DNA from: Pisolithus tinctorius
Taxonomy: Eukaryota; Basidiomycota; Agaricomycetes; Boletales; Pisolithaceae
Direction of reading: 5' to 3'
NCBI GenBank assembly: GCA_024663395.1
Contig: JANFAH010000144.1
Coordinates: 1 to 57,308 of the forward strand
Length of the DNA: 57,308 bases
Part shown: positions 1 through 9,884 of the stretch, in pieces
How the letters are laid out: each line of letters starts with the position of its first letter
How positions within the stretch are numbered: position 1 is the first letter of the stretch
Notes under the pieces: model-generated
Databases searched by the model: none
The model's input: only the letters and a program-made list of their open reading frames with translations
Told to the model about the DNA's origin: nothing
Made by a program: the position numbers and the translations under genes

Positions 1-1292
1 ACCCAAATGAAAATGTGAGCTCATTGGGACAATTATGTAACTTTGTGATATACTGGTGATGTAGTCCTTGGGAACACATATAAAACATGGTGAGATGCTC
101 ACCAATGCTTACATAATGTATTACATGGTCTACTGAATGATTTGTCAACAAACAAAGAATGCCAAACAGTGATTTTGCACCCCTAAGCCTCCTTGCTGTA
201 ACACAAGTCAAGAAATCGCCATTCTGGCTCATCAGGGACATTCTGTCAGGGCAACCTCAGCAAATTCTGGTGTACACTATAGTATAATCAATATAATATG
301 CTATCAGCACCATTGGTCTCTTCAGAAACCTGCTGGATGTCATCTCCTGCACTGTTTCCCTACCAATTCCCCATGTGTCCTGGAACTAATCAGTACTCTC
401 CAATACTGCAATGGCATTCATATCACTAGATCACCACTTGCCATCCTGTGCCATGCACACTAATCCCACTTATGGCCATGCTCCACTGTAGTCACAGTTG
501 CCACTGGTCATAGGGCTTCCAGCATTCCAGTAATCCTACCAGCATTCAGTGGATTGTGGTTGTGCCTTATGCTGCTGTATGTATGACCAGACATACCATG
601 TAGTTATGTCAGGCTGCACTATGTACAGGATGCCAATCTAACCTAGGCTATGCCATGTATGTCCCTATCACATGGTGATATTCTATTTGAACCCTCTCCA
701 TGTGACACCTAAAGATATAATTGCAGCCAATTCCTCTGTCACATATAATTGTAGCTGATCCTGAATGCCACATGACCACATAAGTACAGCCAATCCCTAC
801 ATTTTGGTGACAACTCATAGATCGGCTCAACCTCTGCTGGCCTGTTTCACATGGCCAATTGTCAACCTCTGCTGGCTGTGTCACACAGCCTAACTATGTA
901 CATGGGCTCAAAAAAGACAATGTAAAACCTCCCACCAACTTCCACTTGAGTTGTCAACATGTCCACATCTGCAGTGAACAGGTACTGAGTACCCAAGATC
1001 CAGATGTTATCATTCCCAGACATGTGAACACTCAAACAGTGGGGGCCAGATGTGGGGCCAAACAAGAAGCCCCAAACTTCATAACATGTGCCATTCACAT
1101 CCTCTCCAGCAAGTGAGCTCATGACAACCTGTACACAATCTCAGTAATGTTGGCCATGCATGTGCAAGGAGAGATGGCACAACATATGTGTACATGGATG
1201 ATTTTCAGACACAGCAAATGTAGTGAAGTGATCATAGGTAGAAGAGCAATGCAAAATAGGAGATCATGCTCTTGTCCCAGTAGGGGCCCCCC
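1..1292. other. CpG-poor repeat-derived flank, no gene seen
   Basis: AT-rich sequence with almost no CpG and only short accidental frames. Around 780-900 it shares phrases with 42350-42470 (for example CATGGCCAATTGTCAACCT), so both are probably pieces of one dispersed old repeat. The homology shared with the right inverted arm begins at about 1293. I see no coding signal. Confidence 0.5.
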
Positions 1293-1991
1293 TTGACAGA
1301 ATCACATGTGCCCACACCAGACAGAATACCCCAAGGCAACAATGGCAGGAACCCCAGCAATGAGATGCATCCACTGATTGTACACCACATGTGGTCCAGG
1401 AGAAATGTGAAGCAATAGCACTCATGAGATAGTGAATATGCACAGCCCCAGTCTATCTTGCCCCTCATGTACCTGCAAGGGATCTGTATAGAGACATGGT
1501 TGTTAGCAGGAATGGAAATCAATGGTTGAAAGAGTTCACACAGCAGCAGCTCACAGTTCTTATAAATCCATGTACTGCCACCCCATGTAAACTCACCACC
1601 TCTAGGGACGAGCACAGTCATCACACACAACATATATTTACATGCTCAAACTACTTTAGTTAATGGCACCATAGTGAAATTGTCCCTTGGGACACCAAGC
1701 AGTGCCTTGTGGATTACTCCTGGGAGTGGGAGGACAGTCAGATCAGAATGACCCTGTGTGCAAGTGCAGGAGCCTTACCAGGCAAGACTTCTTGTTACCT
1801 GGATTGGAGCTCAGCACACACTGACATGCACATTTGAGGGGGTTGACAGGACCACACTGTGGGGTATGCAGCATGTGCATCTCATGACAAGAGGTTGTAA
1901 AAATCAACTTCCTATCACCTTTGATAAAGAAGTTTAACAAGGCGAAATGCACCCAAGTGACAGCACCACTTAACAGCCAGAGGTAGTCAAC
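1293..1991 (-). pseudogene. TE-associated hypothetical protein remnant, outer part of left inverted arm
   Basis: Minus-strand frames at 1633-1232 and 1952-1743 continue the frames that follow element A on the right (8750-7852). The same sequence lies in inverted orientation at about 36043-36740. I see four differences over about 0.7 kb: three substitutions that change residues and a 1 bp indel. I do not recognise the protein; it resembles conserved hypothetical proteins usually found around mushroom transposons. Frames are broken and CpG-depleted. Element A is inserted at 1991, with its TSD TCAAC at 1987-1991. Confidence 0.5.
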
Positions 1992-2385
1992 TGTTACGAT
2001 ACGTACTCTTTTCCTCTCTTCTCCTTTCTCTTCATCTTATCTAGTCTTGTCGTCTTATCTTATCTCTTGGCCTTGGTCTGGACTCCGGCCTGGACCTCGC
2101 CTCACCTCTGCCTTGCTTTCTCCTTCTAGTACGTTCCGCTCCACTATGATATCATTATGACATCTCCATGATGTCATGGACCTCATGTATGCCTCACCGT
2201 TACCTCATGTACTATAGTATAAGTACCGTTGCTCAATCACCCAACTAGCTCTAAGCTAGTTCATTTGGGTTTTTGAGTCCTAAATCTGCCTGCTTCCAAG
2301 CCGCTTCCCTTTCCTTCTCTTTACTCTTCTTTGTTGGTTCTTGGTGCGAGCCTACAACAAACCCTGTTGTTTAGGTCTCATCACA
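1992..2385 (+). repeat. 5' LTR of element A
   Basis: 394 bp, TG...CA ends, paired with 7453-7846. A TATA-like box at 2214-2223 (TATAGTATAA) should direct transcription to begin 30-40 nt downstream. A hairpin lies there: AACTAGC (2243-2249) pairs with GCTAGTT (2255-2261). The segment 2253-2263 is the self-primer complementary to the PBS. Confidence 0.93.
2214..2223 (+). promoter_or_regulatory. TATA box of element A
   Basis: TATAGTATAA in the 5' LTR, repeated in the 3' LTR. It lies 35-39 nt upstream of the predicted self-primer at 2253, which agrees with transcription starting at or just before the primer sequence. Confidence 0.6.
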
Positions 2386-2387
2386 CT

Positions 2388-2398
2388 TGAACTAGCTT
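2388..2398 (+). other. Self-priming primer binding site of element A
   Basis: TGAACTAGCTT starts 2 nt after the LTR end. It is perfectly complementary over 11 nt to AAGCTAGTTCA (2253-2263), close to the expected mRNA 5' end. It does not look like a match to a tRNA 3' end. Tf1 of fission yeast is known to prime reverse transcription from the first 11 nt of its own mRNA; the position, length and spacing here fit that mechanism. Elements B and C have the same arrangement. Confidence 0.8.
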
Positions 2399-2692
2399 GT
2401 TACTGTTGTACCCTCGCACCCGCCGTCACCATTCCTCGTTTCCTTCACGAAGGCTCGTGGGTGTACTCGCCAAGTCCCCCAGCCTCAGAACCCGACCCCA
2501 ACCTCTTCGTCCCATACATCCCTGAGCGACGGTCGCTCACTCCGCTCTTCGACCACAATCTCTACTCTCTTCCTCCACCCCCCTCTTACCCCTTTTCCAT
2601 CGAATCTGTCTTTCCTTGCTCGCTCCCTGCTGAACCACAGCAGCCCCGATACAACCTCCGCCCCTGTCACACCCTAAGACGTCCAGATCGCT

Positions 2693-3751
2693 ATGGAAGG
2701 CATCCAGGACCAGCTTACCGAGCTCTGCGACACCCTCGACGCTCTTCAAGATGAAAACTACAGACTGAGCAATGAGCTAAGGGACGCTCAAGGAACCATC
2801 ACAGCCATCGAGGGCCAGCATAATCAGTGGAATGCCCTCCCCGCAGATGTTATCCAAAGAAGGATAGAGGTGATGGCCGACCTGGGGCAGTATGCCGGAG
2901 ATCGTGCCAAGTTTTCAGAATGGTGGGTGAAGATGAAGGTGTGGGTCGCGCAGAATAGGACCGCCCTACCGACTGCCCAAGATAAGTGTACTGCAGTGTG
3001 GTCCTGCATGACAGGCCCTGTAGCTGGGAGATTCGCTCAGGCCAAGTTCTCCCTCGCCATCGTCACCAGAGTATGGCCTGATACGGCCGAGATGATCGAG
3101 GACATCGACAGATTCTTCGCCCCTCAAACGGATGTAGAGTGGGCCAAAGCTCAGATGCGCACTATGCGCCAGGGGAACTCTCAGTACGAGGAGTTCTACG
3201 CGAAATTCGAGTCCTTGAAGGTCCAGGGACGAGTCACTGACGAAACTGCCAGCTTCCTTTTGGAGAACGCCATTCATCCCGCCATAGTTAAGGAGGCCCT
3301 AAGGAGGGGATATACCCAGGGCAACTACCTTCAGATGACCGTTGCCTTCCGGGAAGCTGCCCTTGCTAGGGACCATTTCAAGTTACTCTACAATCATTAC
3401 CCCGATGAACCCGCCCCCCGCTCCTCTTATAACCGCCCCTCATACTCTCCCCGTTTTACTCCTACCAGAACTCAACCCAGTCATGGCGCCCCTATGGAGG
3501 TTGGCGCCGCTCGCTTCGCTCCTCGCCCCATCCCCTCCCACATCAAATGCTTCGACTGCCAGGGGAACCATTACAAGTGTGATTGCCCCCGTGCCAAAGG
3601 GAAGGGTCCTGCTAGACCCAACGTACGGGAGGTAACATGGGAAGCACAAGAGACCGCTCTCCGTCAGATGTCGTTCAAAGAAATGCAGGCCTTCTTCTAT
3701 GACAAACAGATCAACGAGATGAAGAGCCAGGGAAAAGAGTTCGGCCAGTAG
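2693..3751 (+). CDS. gag: Gag of element A
   Basis: A 352-residue structural protein expected to form the cytoplasmic virus-like particle. Residues 1-45 look like a coiled coil. A retrotransposon gag-type region follows, then a proline/arginine-rich stretch. A single zinc knuckle at about residues 286-298 reads C-X2-C-X3-H-X4-C, one residue shorter than the usual C-X2-C-X4-H-X4-C, so RNA binding may be altered. The ATG at 2693 is the first one in a frame that stays open to TAG at 3749-3751. The last codons overlap the -1 frameshift signal leading into pol. Confidence 0.85.
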   Translation: MEGIQDQLTELCDTLDALQDENYRLSNELRDAQGTITAIEGQHNQWNALPADVIQRRIEVMADLGQYAGDRAKFSEWWVKMKVWVAQNRTALPTAQDKCTAVWSCMTGPVAGRFAQAKFSLAIVTRVWPDTAEMIEDIDRFFAPQTDVEWAKAQMRTMRQGNSQYEEFYAKFESLKVQGRVTDETASFLLENAIHPAIVKEALRRGYTQGNYLQMTVAFREAALARDHFKLLYNHYPDEPAPRSSYNRPSYSPRFTPTRTQPSHGAPMEVGAARFAPRPIPSHIKCFDCQGNHYKCDCPRAKGKGPARPNVREVTWEAQETALRQMSFKEMQAFFYDKQINEMKSQGKEFGQ

Positions 3752-3772
3752 AGGATTGGGTCTCCACTGGCT
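3730..3772 (+). promoter_or_regulatory. -1 ribosomal frameshift signal, gag-pol junction of element A
   Basis: The heptamer G GGA AAA at 3730-3736 is in the correct gag phase for a -1 slip (X XXY YYZ). A 6-7 nt spacer follows, then a stem-loop pairing GCCAGT (3744-3749) with ACTGGC (3766-3771), plus a possible G-U pair. After the slip, reading from 3736 is open through to the pol frame with no stop. The gag stop (3749-3751) lies at the base of the loop. Confidence 0.75.
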
Positions 3773-5604
3773 ACGTTTACAATAAGTTTTCTGTCTTAGG
3801 CGTTGACGATTTCTCTACCAAGCAGGATATATTTAACTCAGAGACTACTGTACCATCTGAAGAGGCGACCCCAGTGGGCGCGGCCGCAGATGTAAAACTA
3901 TTGGTGCTTAATTCCTCTTGTGACAAAAATAAAAACATGCCTACCCAGAAAACAAAAGAAACCCCGAAAATAAGGACAGCAGATCTGAAGGCTGAGTTGG
4001 AGTTGGAAGTGGTGTTGGAAGGACGAGAAAAGAAGTGGAGTGTAAAAGCACTGGTAGATTCAGGAGCCAACGATACCTTCTTGGACAAGAAGTGGGCAGA
4101 TGAAAATGACGTCCCTTTGATCAAGCTTGGTCGACCTGTTGCTGTCCTCAATGTTGATGGAACTCCTAATGTGGCAGGTAACATCACACATGTCGCCTCC
4201 CTCGTTATGAACTACCAAGGACACCGAGAGTCTGTCTGGGCTCAAGTCACCACACTTGGCACGCATCCCCTCATACTTGGCTACACCTGGCTACGAACAC
4301 ACAACCCAGAGGTGTGTTGGGAAACCAAGCAGGTGAAGTTGTCCCGTTGTCCTCGTGAGTGTCATGATCTGGCTCCAAGGACGAGAGCAGAAAGGATAGC
4401 GGAAGAACAGGAAGCACAGGACATGGAGTACCTCTATCCGAAGCTTCGTTCCACCAGAGTTCAAGCTGGAACCACTGAAGAACTTGTCCCGAAGGAATAT
4501 CACCAGTATCTAAAGGTGTTCTCGAAGGAAGAATTGGAAAGGATGCCACTTCGTAAACCATGGGATCATGCCATCGACCTTAAAGAAACCTTCGCTCCCA
4601 AATGCGGTCGTCTTATCCCACTCTCCATAGAGGAACAGAAGGAGGTGTCGGACTTCCTTGAGGACCAACTACGTAAAGGCTACATCCGCCCCTCGAAGTC
4701 ACCCCAGACCTCCCCTGTTTTCTTCGTTCCAAAGAAAGATGGAAAGAAGTGCATGGTACAAGACTACCGGTATCTTAATGAACATACAGTTAAGAATGCA
4801 TACCCTCTCCCTCTCATTTCTCAGCTCGTCGATAAACTCAAAGGCTGTAAGCTCTTCACCAAGATGGATCTCCGATGGGGATACAACAATGTTCATGTAA
4901 AGGAAGGAGACAAGTGGAAAGCTGCCTTCGTTACCCATAAGGGGGCTTACGAACCACTGGTCATGTACTTCGGTCTCTGCAACTCGCTGTCTACCTTCCA
5001 GAACATGATGAACGACATCTTTGGGGATATGGAGGACGTCCTCGTGGTTTATATTGATGATCTGATGATCTTCACGAAGACAGAAGATGAAAAGGAGCAT
5101 GACAGGATTGTCTTGGAGGTGTTAAGAAGGCTAGAGGAAAACGACCTGTTTGTCAAGCCAGAGAAATGCTTCTTCAAACAGAAGCAGGTAGAGTTCTTGG
5201 GCATGGTGGTGGGAACTGAAGGGGTTAGCATGGATGAGAACAAGGTAAAAGCCATTACCGAGTGGCCGGTTCCTACGAAGGTCTGCTTGGTGCGAGCCTT
5301 CTTAGGCCTAGCGAACTTCTATCGCCGCTTCATCAAGGACTTTGCACAGATCGCTCGTCCCCTCAACGACCTCACAAGGAAGGATCAACTCTGGACCTGG
5401 GGATCTCGAGAACAACAGGCCTTCGACACCTTGAAACTCGCCTTCACCACTGCCCCTGTTCTTGCATTCCCAGATCAGGACAGGGAGTTCTGTCTAGAAA
5501 CCGATGCCTCGGACTTTGCCACCGGTGCTGTCCTCTCCGTGAAATGTGAAGATGACCTCTGGCGACCCGTTGCCTTTTATTCCCACTCTATGTCCCCCCC
5601 CTGA
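3736..5604 (+). pseudogene. pol: Pol of element A, first part: protease, reverse transcriptase, start of RNase H
   Basis: Entered by -1 frameshift. Counting from 3874, the aspartic protease motif DSG is at residues 62-64, and the reverse transcriptase region includes YIDD at 393-396 (5050-5061). The RT thumb follows, then the RNase H start with the TDASDF signature near 5500-5520. The frame stops at 5602-5604 only because the C-run at 5593-5601 is one base out of phase. The next frame continues the same RNase H without loss of sequence, so this was one polyprotein. The break is either a real homopolymer indel or a consensus error. Confidence 0.88.
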
Positions 5605-7441
5605 ACGAAATTATCAGGTCTTTGATAAAGAGATGTTAGCCATAATTTGTGCTCTGGAGACATGGCAACATTATCTCGAAGCCACCCCTTACCAGTTTGA
5701 AATCTGGACTGATCACGCTAACCTCCAGTATTTCATGAAGGCACAAAATCTGGACCGCCGCCAGGCATGCTGGGCCCAGTATCTCTCTCGCTTCAACTAC
5801 AAGCTGGTGTACAAACCCGGGTCTTCGATGGCTAAGGCTGATGCCCTTTCTAGGAGGGAGGATCATGAACCAGGGAAAGGGACGGATAACCAGGGAGTCA
5901 CGTTGATCGACCCCTCTAGAGTGGCAACCACCTTGGTGGTAGGAGAGGATGCTGATCTCATCCTTGCTCTGAAGTCTGCCTCCTCAGTAACTCTGCAACC
6001 AGAAGGCTCTGTCCTTAGGGAAGGGCTGTACGTTTGCCAAGGAAAGGTCTATGTTCTGCCCGCTGTCAGGGTTCACTGCCTTGAAAAGCACCACGATACC
6101 CCGCTTGCAGGACACCCTGGATGGAAGAAAACTCTGGAACTCGTCTCCCACAACTATGTTTGGCCTGGAATGACTGCCACTGTTAGAGATTACGTCTCAG
6201 CCTGTCACCGCTGCCAAATGGCTAAGAGTTCTAGAACTCCTCCCACAGGAAAACTCCTTCCAAATCCCGTTCCCGAACGCCCCTGGACTGACATCTCGGT
6301 TGACTTCATGGAACTACCAGAGGCACAGGGCTTTGACAATGTCATGGTGGTGGTAGACAGGTTTTTGAAGGAGGTGGTCTTTGCCCCCACTACCAAGGAG
6401 GTTTCCTCGCTTCAAACTGCGGAACTCTTTCGGAATCATGTGTGGACCCAGCACGGACTACCTTCCTCCGTCATCTCCAATCAGGGTCCCCAGTTCGCCA
6501 GTGCCTTCACTACTGAGCTTTGCAAAATGCTTGGGGTCAAACCCAGGCTCTCCACCGCCTTCCATCCTCAGACAGACGGCCAGACAGAATGTCTTAACCA
6601 GGATCTGCAGCAGTATCTCTGCCTTTTTGTCAACGACCAGCAGGATTCTTGGCCTTCTTGGCTCAAGGTCGCCCAGTTCTCCTATAATAACAAGCAACAG
6701 GAGTCTACTGGCAAGAGTCCCTTCTCGGTTACTCGTTCCAACACCCCCAGAATGGGCGTGGAACCCTTCCTTTCCAGGGCAGAAGCAGCCACAGATCACG
6801 CCGTCGACCTCGCTAAGGTTTTGGAAGACACGAAGAAGGCCTTAGACAAAGCTGCAGAACAGATGAAGGTGTCTGCAGACGTGTCTTGCTCTGATGCCCC
6901 CCCCTACTCAGTTGGTGACATGGTTTGGTTGGAAACCTCCTGCATCTCCCTCTCTGGTCGCCCTTCCAGAAAACTCACGGAACGATGGATCGGTCCCTAT
7001 AAGGTTGTCTCACTCAAGCCCAATGTGGTAGAGTTGAAACTTCTGAAAACCCTCAAAATCCATCCCATCATTAACGTCTCTCAGGTCAAGCCGTACAAGG
7101 GACCTTTGGAGGGCCAAACCGTCACTCGTCCAGGACCGGTGGTAGGGCACGAGGGTGACGAGGAGTTTGAGGTGGACTACGTCGCCGATTCTCGCCTAAA
7201 AAGGAACAGGCTTGAGTACCTCGTCCATTGGAAGGGGTATCATGATGAGGATCGCACTTGGGAACCTGAGTCCGCCTTGAAGTCTGCCCCTGGTGCTGTC
7301 AGGGACTTCCATCGTCGCAACCCTTCTGCCCCTCGAAAACTCCGGGGCATGGACTCCTCCCTCTTCTCCTCCCTCTTCAGGCCCTTAGAGAACTTCACTG
7401 ACACCGTCCCTACCTTCAATCGCCTGGAAGTCGATTTCTAA
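5598..7441 (+). pseudogene. pol: Pol of element A, second part: RNase H, integrase, chromodomain
   Basis: Continues the polyprotein after the C-run break. It holds the rest of RNase H, an integrase zinc domain (H-X-H then C-X2-C, about 6085-6220), the integrase core, and a chromodomain near 7160-7315 with YLVHWKGY. In the core, the first catalytic Asp is at 6302-6304 and the Glu at 6587-6589, but the second catalytic Asp is replaced by Asn (AAT, 6479-6481) with Gln after it. Both changes fit CpG to CpA transitions in an ancestral S-D-R-G motif. The D,D-35-E triad is therefore broken and integration activity is expected to be lost. Confidence 0.88.
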
Positions 7442-7452
7442 GGAGGGGATAG
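7440..7452 (+). other. Polypurine tract of element A
   Basis: AAGGAGGGGATAG directly before the 3' LTR, the expected plus-strand primer. Elements B (24331-24343) and C (50339-50351) have close versions ending GGGGGATAC. Confidence 0.8.
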
Positions 7453-7846
7453 TGTTACGATACGTACTCTTTTCCTCTCTTCTCCTTTCTCTTCATCTTA
7501 TCTAGTCTTGTCGTCTTATCTTATCTGTTGGCCTCGGTCTGGACTCCAGCCTGGACCTCACCTCACCTCTGCCTTGCTTTCTCCTTCTAGTACGTTCCGC
7601 TCCACTATGATATCATTATGACATCACCATGATGTCATGGACCTCATGTATGCCTCACCGTTACCTCATGTACTATAGTATAAGTACCATTGCTCAATCA
7701 CCCAACTAGCTCTAAGCTAGTTCATTTGGGTTTTTGAGTCCTAAATCTGCCTGCTTCTAAGCCGCTTCCCTTTCCTTCTCTTTACTCTTCTTTGTTGGTT
7801 CTTGGTGCGAGCCTACAACAAACCCTGTTGTTTAGGTCTTGTCACA
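7453..7846 (+). repeat. 3' LTR of element A
   Basis: 394 bp partner of 1992-2385, followed by TSD TCAAC (7847-7851). Near the end, the 5' copy reads CTCATC and the 3' copy CTTGTC. This is best read as one ancestral CTCGTC that lost its CpG on opposite strands. Confidence 0.93.
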
Positions 7847-7851
7847 TCAAC

Positions 7852-8750
7852 AGGCTGGATGGGTGTGCCATCAATGTCAAATGCTGGGAGGGGTGAAATG
7901 TTGTGAGTGCAAGCAGCACAATGGAGCATGTCCTTGATGTTGTCTGGCACAGGCCATGCTGTGGTAGCCTCCTCTGACACATGCACATGAGATCTGAAAC
8001 ATTGAAAGAAAGGGACATGCTCATCATTGTGGGCAATGCTGCCAGGGTCATCATCATTGTCCTTTTTCTATGATTGAGATGGTGTCATGAAATACATCCA
8101 AGCGATGGCTGTAGGTTTGCAAGTAGATGTACAGTGAACAATGCATGGCTGAGGTGAATGCACAGCATCCCATGGCTCTCACACATGCACAAGAGCAAGG
8201 TCTCTCCCTTTTTCAAGGGCATGAGCTTCTCCAATGCCCTGATATTTGAGATGATCAGGGGGAAATCCTGCTGCATGAAGCCATATACTGCATCACACTG
8301 CACAGCCAGAAGGTTACACATCAGCTTGGTCTCAGAAGATTCATGGCTGAATGCATTCTTTGGGTTGAAACCACCATTGGGAGCAATGAACAATCCTTGA
8401 CAGTCGATTTCAAAGACCCCACTGAGTACCAACTCTGTCACATCCTCAGAGTCACCTTTCAGAATGGTGACATTGCTGGAGGTATCCCCAAAAAACAACT
8501 TGGCATGGCTGGCCAAATTCATTGTGGCAGCATAAATTGCCAATGTACTCTCTTTCAGAGTGTCCACAACAGACACAGACAACAGAGGAGAGTTGCTGCT
8601 AGTGATCAATGCCAACACATCAGCAGGAGCTGTGGAGGATGCATTAATGTCTTTGATCATGGAAGAGTGAGCAGGATTCGAAGCAGACATGAGTGCTGAT
8701 GGAGGGTCAGTGCAATGAGGGGATACAAACCCCTTAAGAGCATGCAGCAC
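7852..8750 (-). pseudogene. TE-associated hypothetical protein remnant (left arm)
   Basis: A minus-strand frame of 221 residues (8750-8085) followed by further frames to 7852, once continuous with 1991-1232 before element A inserted. The same product is read on the plus strand at 35139-36286. No family is recognised with confidence. The segment with CAACTHNISPLP resembles a Cys-containing stretch of repeated hypothetical proteins in mushroom genomes. CpG-poor; probably a multi-exon gene or its decayed copy. Confidence 0.5.
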
Positions 8751-8835
8751 ATTTAAAGCTTTAACAATAGGGGTCCATGTGATGGAGGCAGCATAATCAG
8801 GAGAGCATCAAAGGACATTACCAACTGCAATACCT

Positions 8836-9884
8836 GTGAGTGAAGTTGCCAGGAACATGTCCAACATCTGGGGCCAGTTAACAGGACAGGAATCGTACAA
8901 CTGCCTTCCTGCAGGCACACTGCCCAACTATTTGCAAACATGGGCACAACTGCATCCCACCATTCATGAGTTGCCACCCAATGTGCATGACCTGATTCAA
9001 GTGACAGCTAGCACAAAAGAAGGAGCCACTGTTGAGCTCAAGCATAAAGCAAAAGAGATGTGACAGGAATGATGGTGTAGCAAACAGTGCCACAAAATGG
9101 AAGAGGACACAGACAGGGCAAGTGAAGGCAAAGTGCTGGAGTCAGTTCATGATATGACCATGCAATATATACAGTTGCCTACAGCCAAACAACACCAACA
9201 TTGCATAGCAGCATTCATCAATACCACTGATAATGACATGCTTGCTTCCAGCATGGGTGTGATCTGCATGCAGGAGCTACCATGTCAAGCAGGTAAGCCA
9301 GGGGATGTGATGAAAAAACTCACAACTGATGGCATCAGCAGCCGACTTGGTGGTTATCAATGACATCCCCAACCTTTGATGTCACCTGATCCCAGTGGAT
9401 GCACATCTGGCATGCAAGCTGTGGGATGGACTTCTCATTGACAGCTCATGTATAGTGGAAGATGGGAAAGGCTGGGTGTGTCATGAATGTCACAGAACTA
9501 TGTGTGCAGATTGGATGCCCAAATACACACAGAACAACAACCTGTGGATTGGCAAGGGACCATTGGCACTGCATAAGTTGAACTTTGTGGAGACCTTATT
9601 AGTCACACATCATGATCCACAGTGCTATGTATTCAATTTATATCCAAGAGAGGCCCATCACTCACAAAACCCACACCATCTCCAATGTGCCATGGCAGGG
9701 AACATGACATTGAATGAGATTAACATTAACACAGTTGTGGATATGCTTGAAGGGAGAGTGATGCCACAGACCATTGAGACATTGAGTAGTATCTTGGAAA
9801 TTACTTTGGTGAGAATGAAGCAACTGCCTACAGACTGGCTCTCTCACACATTCTGGGTTCAACGGGATAAAGTATTTGAAGTGC
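8836..9884 (+). pseudogene. Helitron N-terminal region, DUF6570-like (left arm)
   Basis: Frames at 8836-9063, 9097-9363 and 9395-9884 together read as the region upstream of the Rep domain in basidiomycete Helitrons. The best part contains a C-X2-C pair (VCHECH), then NNLWIGKGPLALHKLNFVE and CYVFNLYPRE, which I recognise as DUF6570-like. Helitrons replicate by rolling circle with a Rep/helicase protein; no Rep or helicase motif is present here, so this is a fragment. It has stops and frame breaks, and it is cut at 9884 by the 1.8 kb LTR. Confidence 0.7.

Larger units (their letters stand above)
1992..7846 (+). mobile_element. Ty3/gypsy chromovirus, element A (full length, inactivated)
   Basis: A complete LTR retrotransposon of 5855 bp with two 394 bp LTRs (TGTTACGATACG...TCACA) flanked by the 5 bp duplication TCAAC (1987-1991 and 7847-7851). 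The empty target site is preserved at 36038-36042 in the inverted partner, which proves the insertion. Order: LTR, PBS, gag, -1 frameshift signal, protease-RT-RNase H-integrase-chromodomain, polypurine tract, LTR. I find 9 differing positions between the LTRs, 6 of them explained by CpG transition. It is inactivated by a 1 nt frame break at 5593-5601 and by loss of an integrase catalytic residue. Confidence 0.95.

Noticed and set aside
862..1122. Overlapping frames on both strands near 860-1120
   Set aside because: Open on both strands in CpG-poor sequence with no domain; probably chance.
2341..2754. 137-codon frame across the end of the 5' LTR of element A
   Set aside because: It starts with TTG, spans the LTR end and PBS, and overlaps the true gag start; it shows no gag-like sequence.
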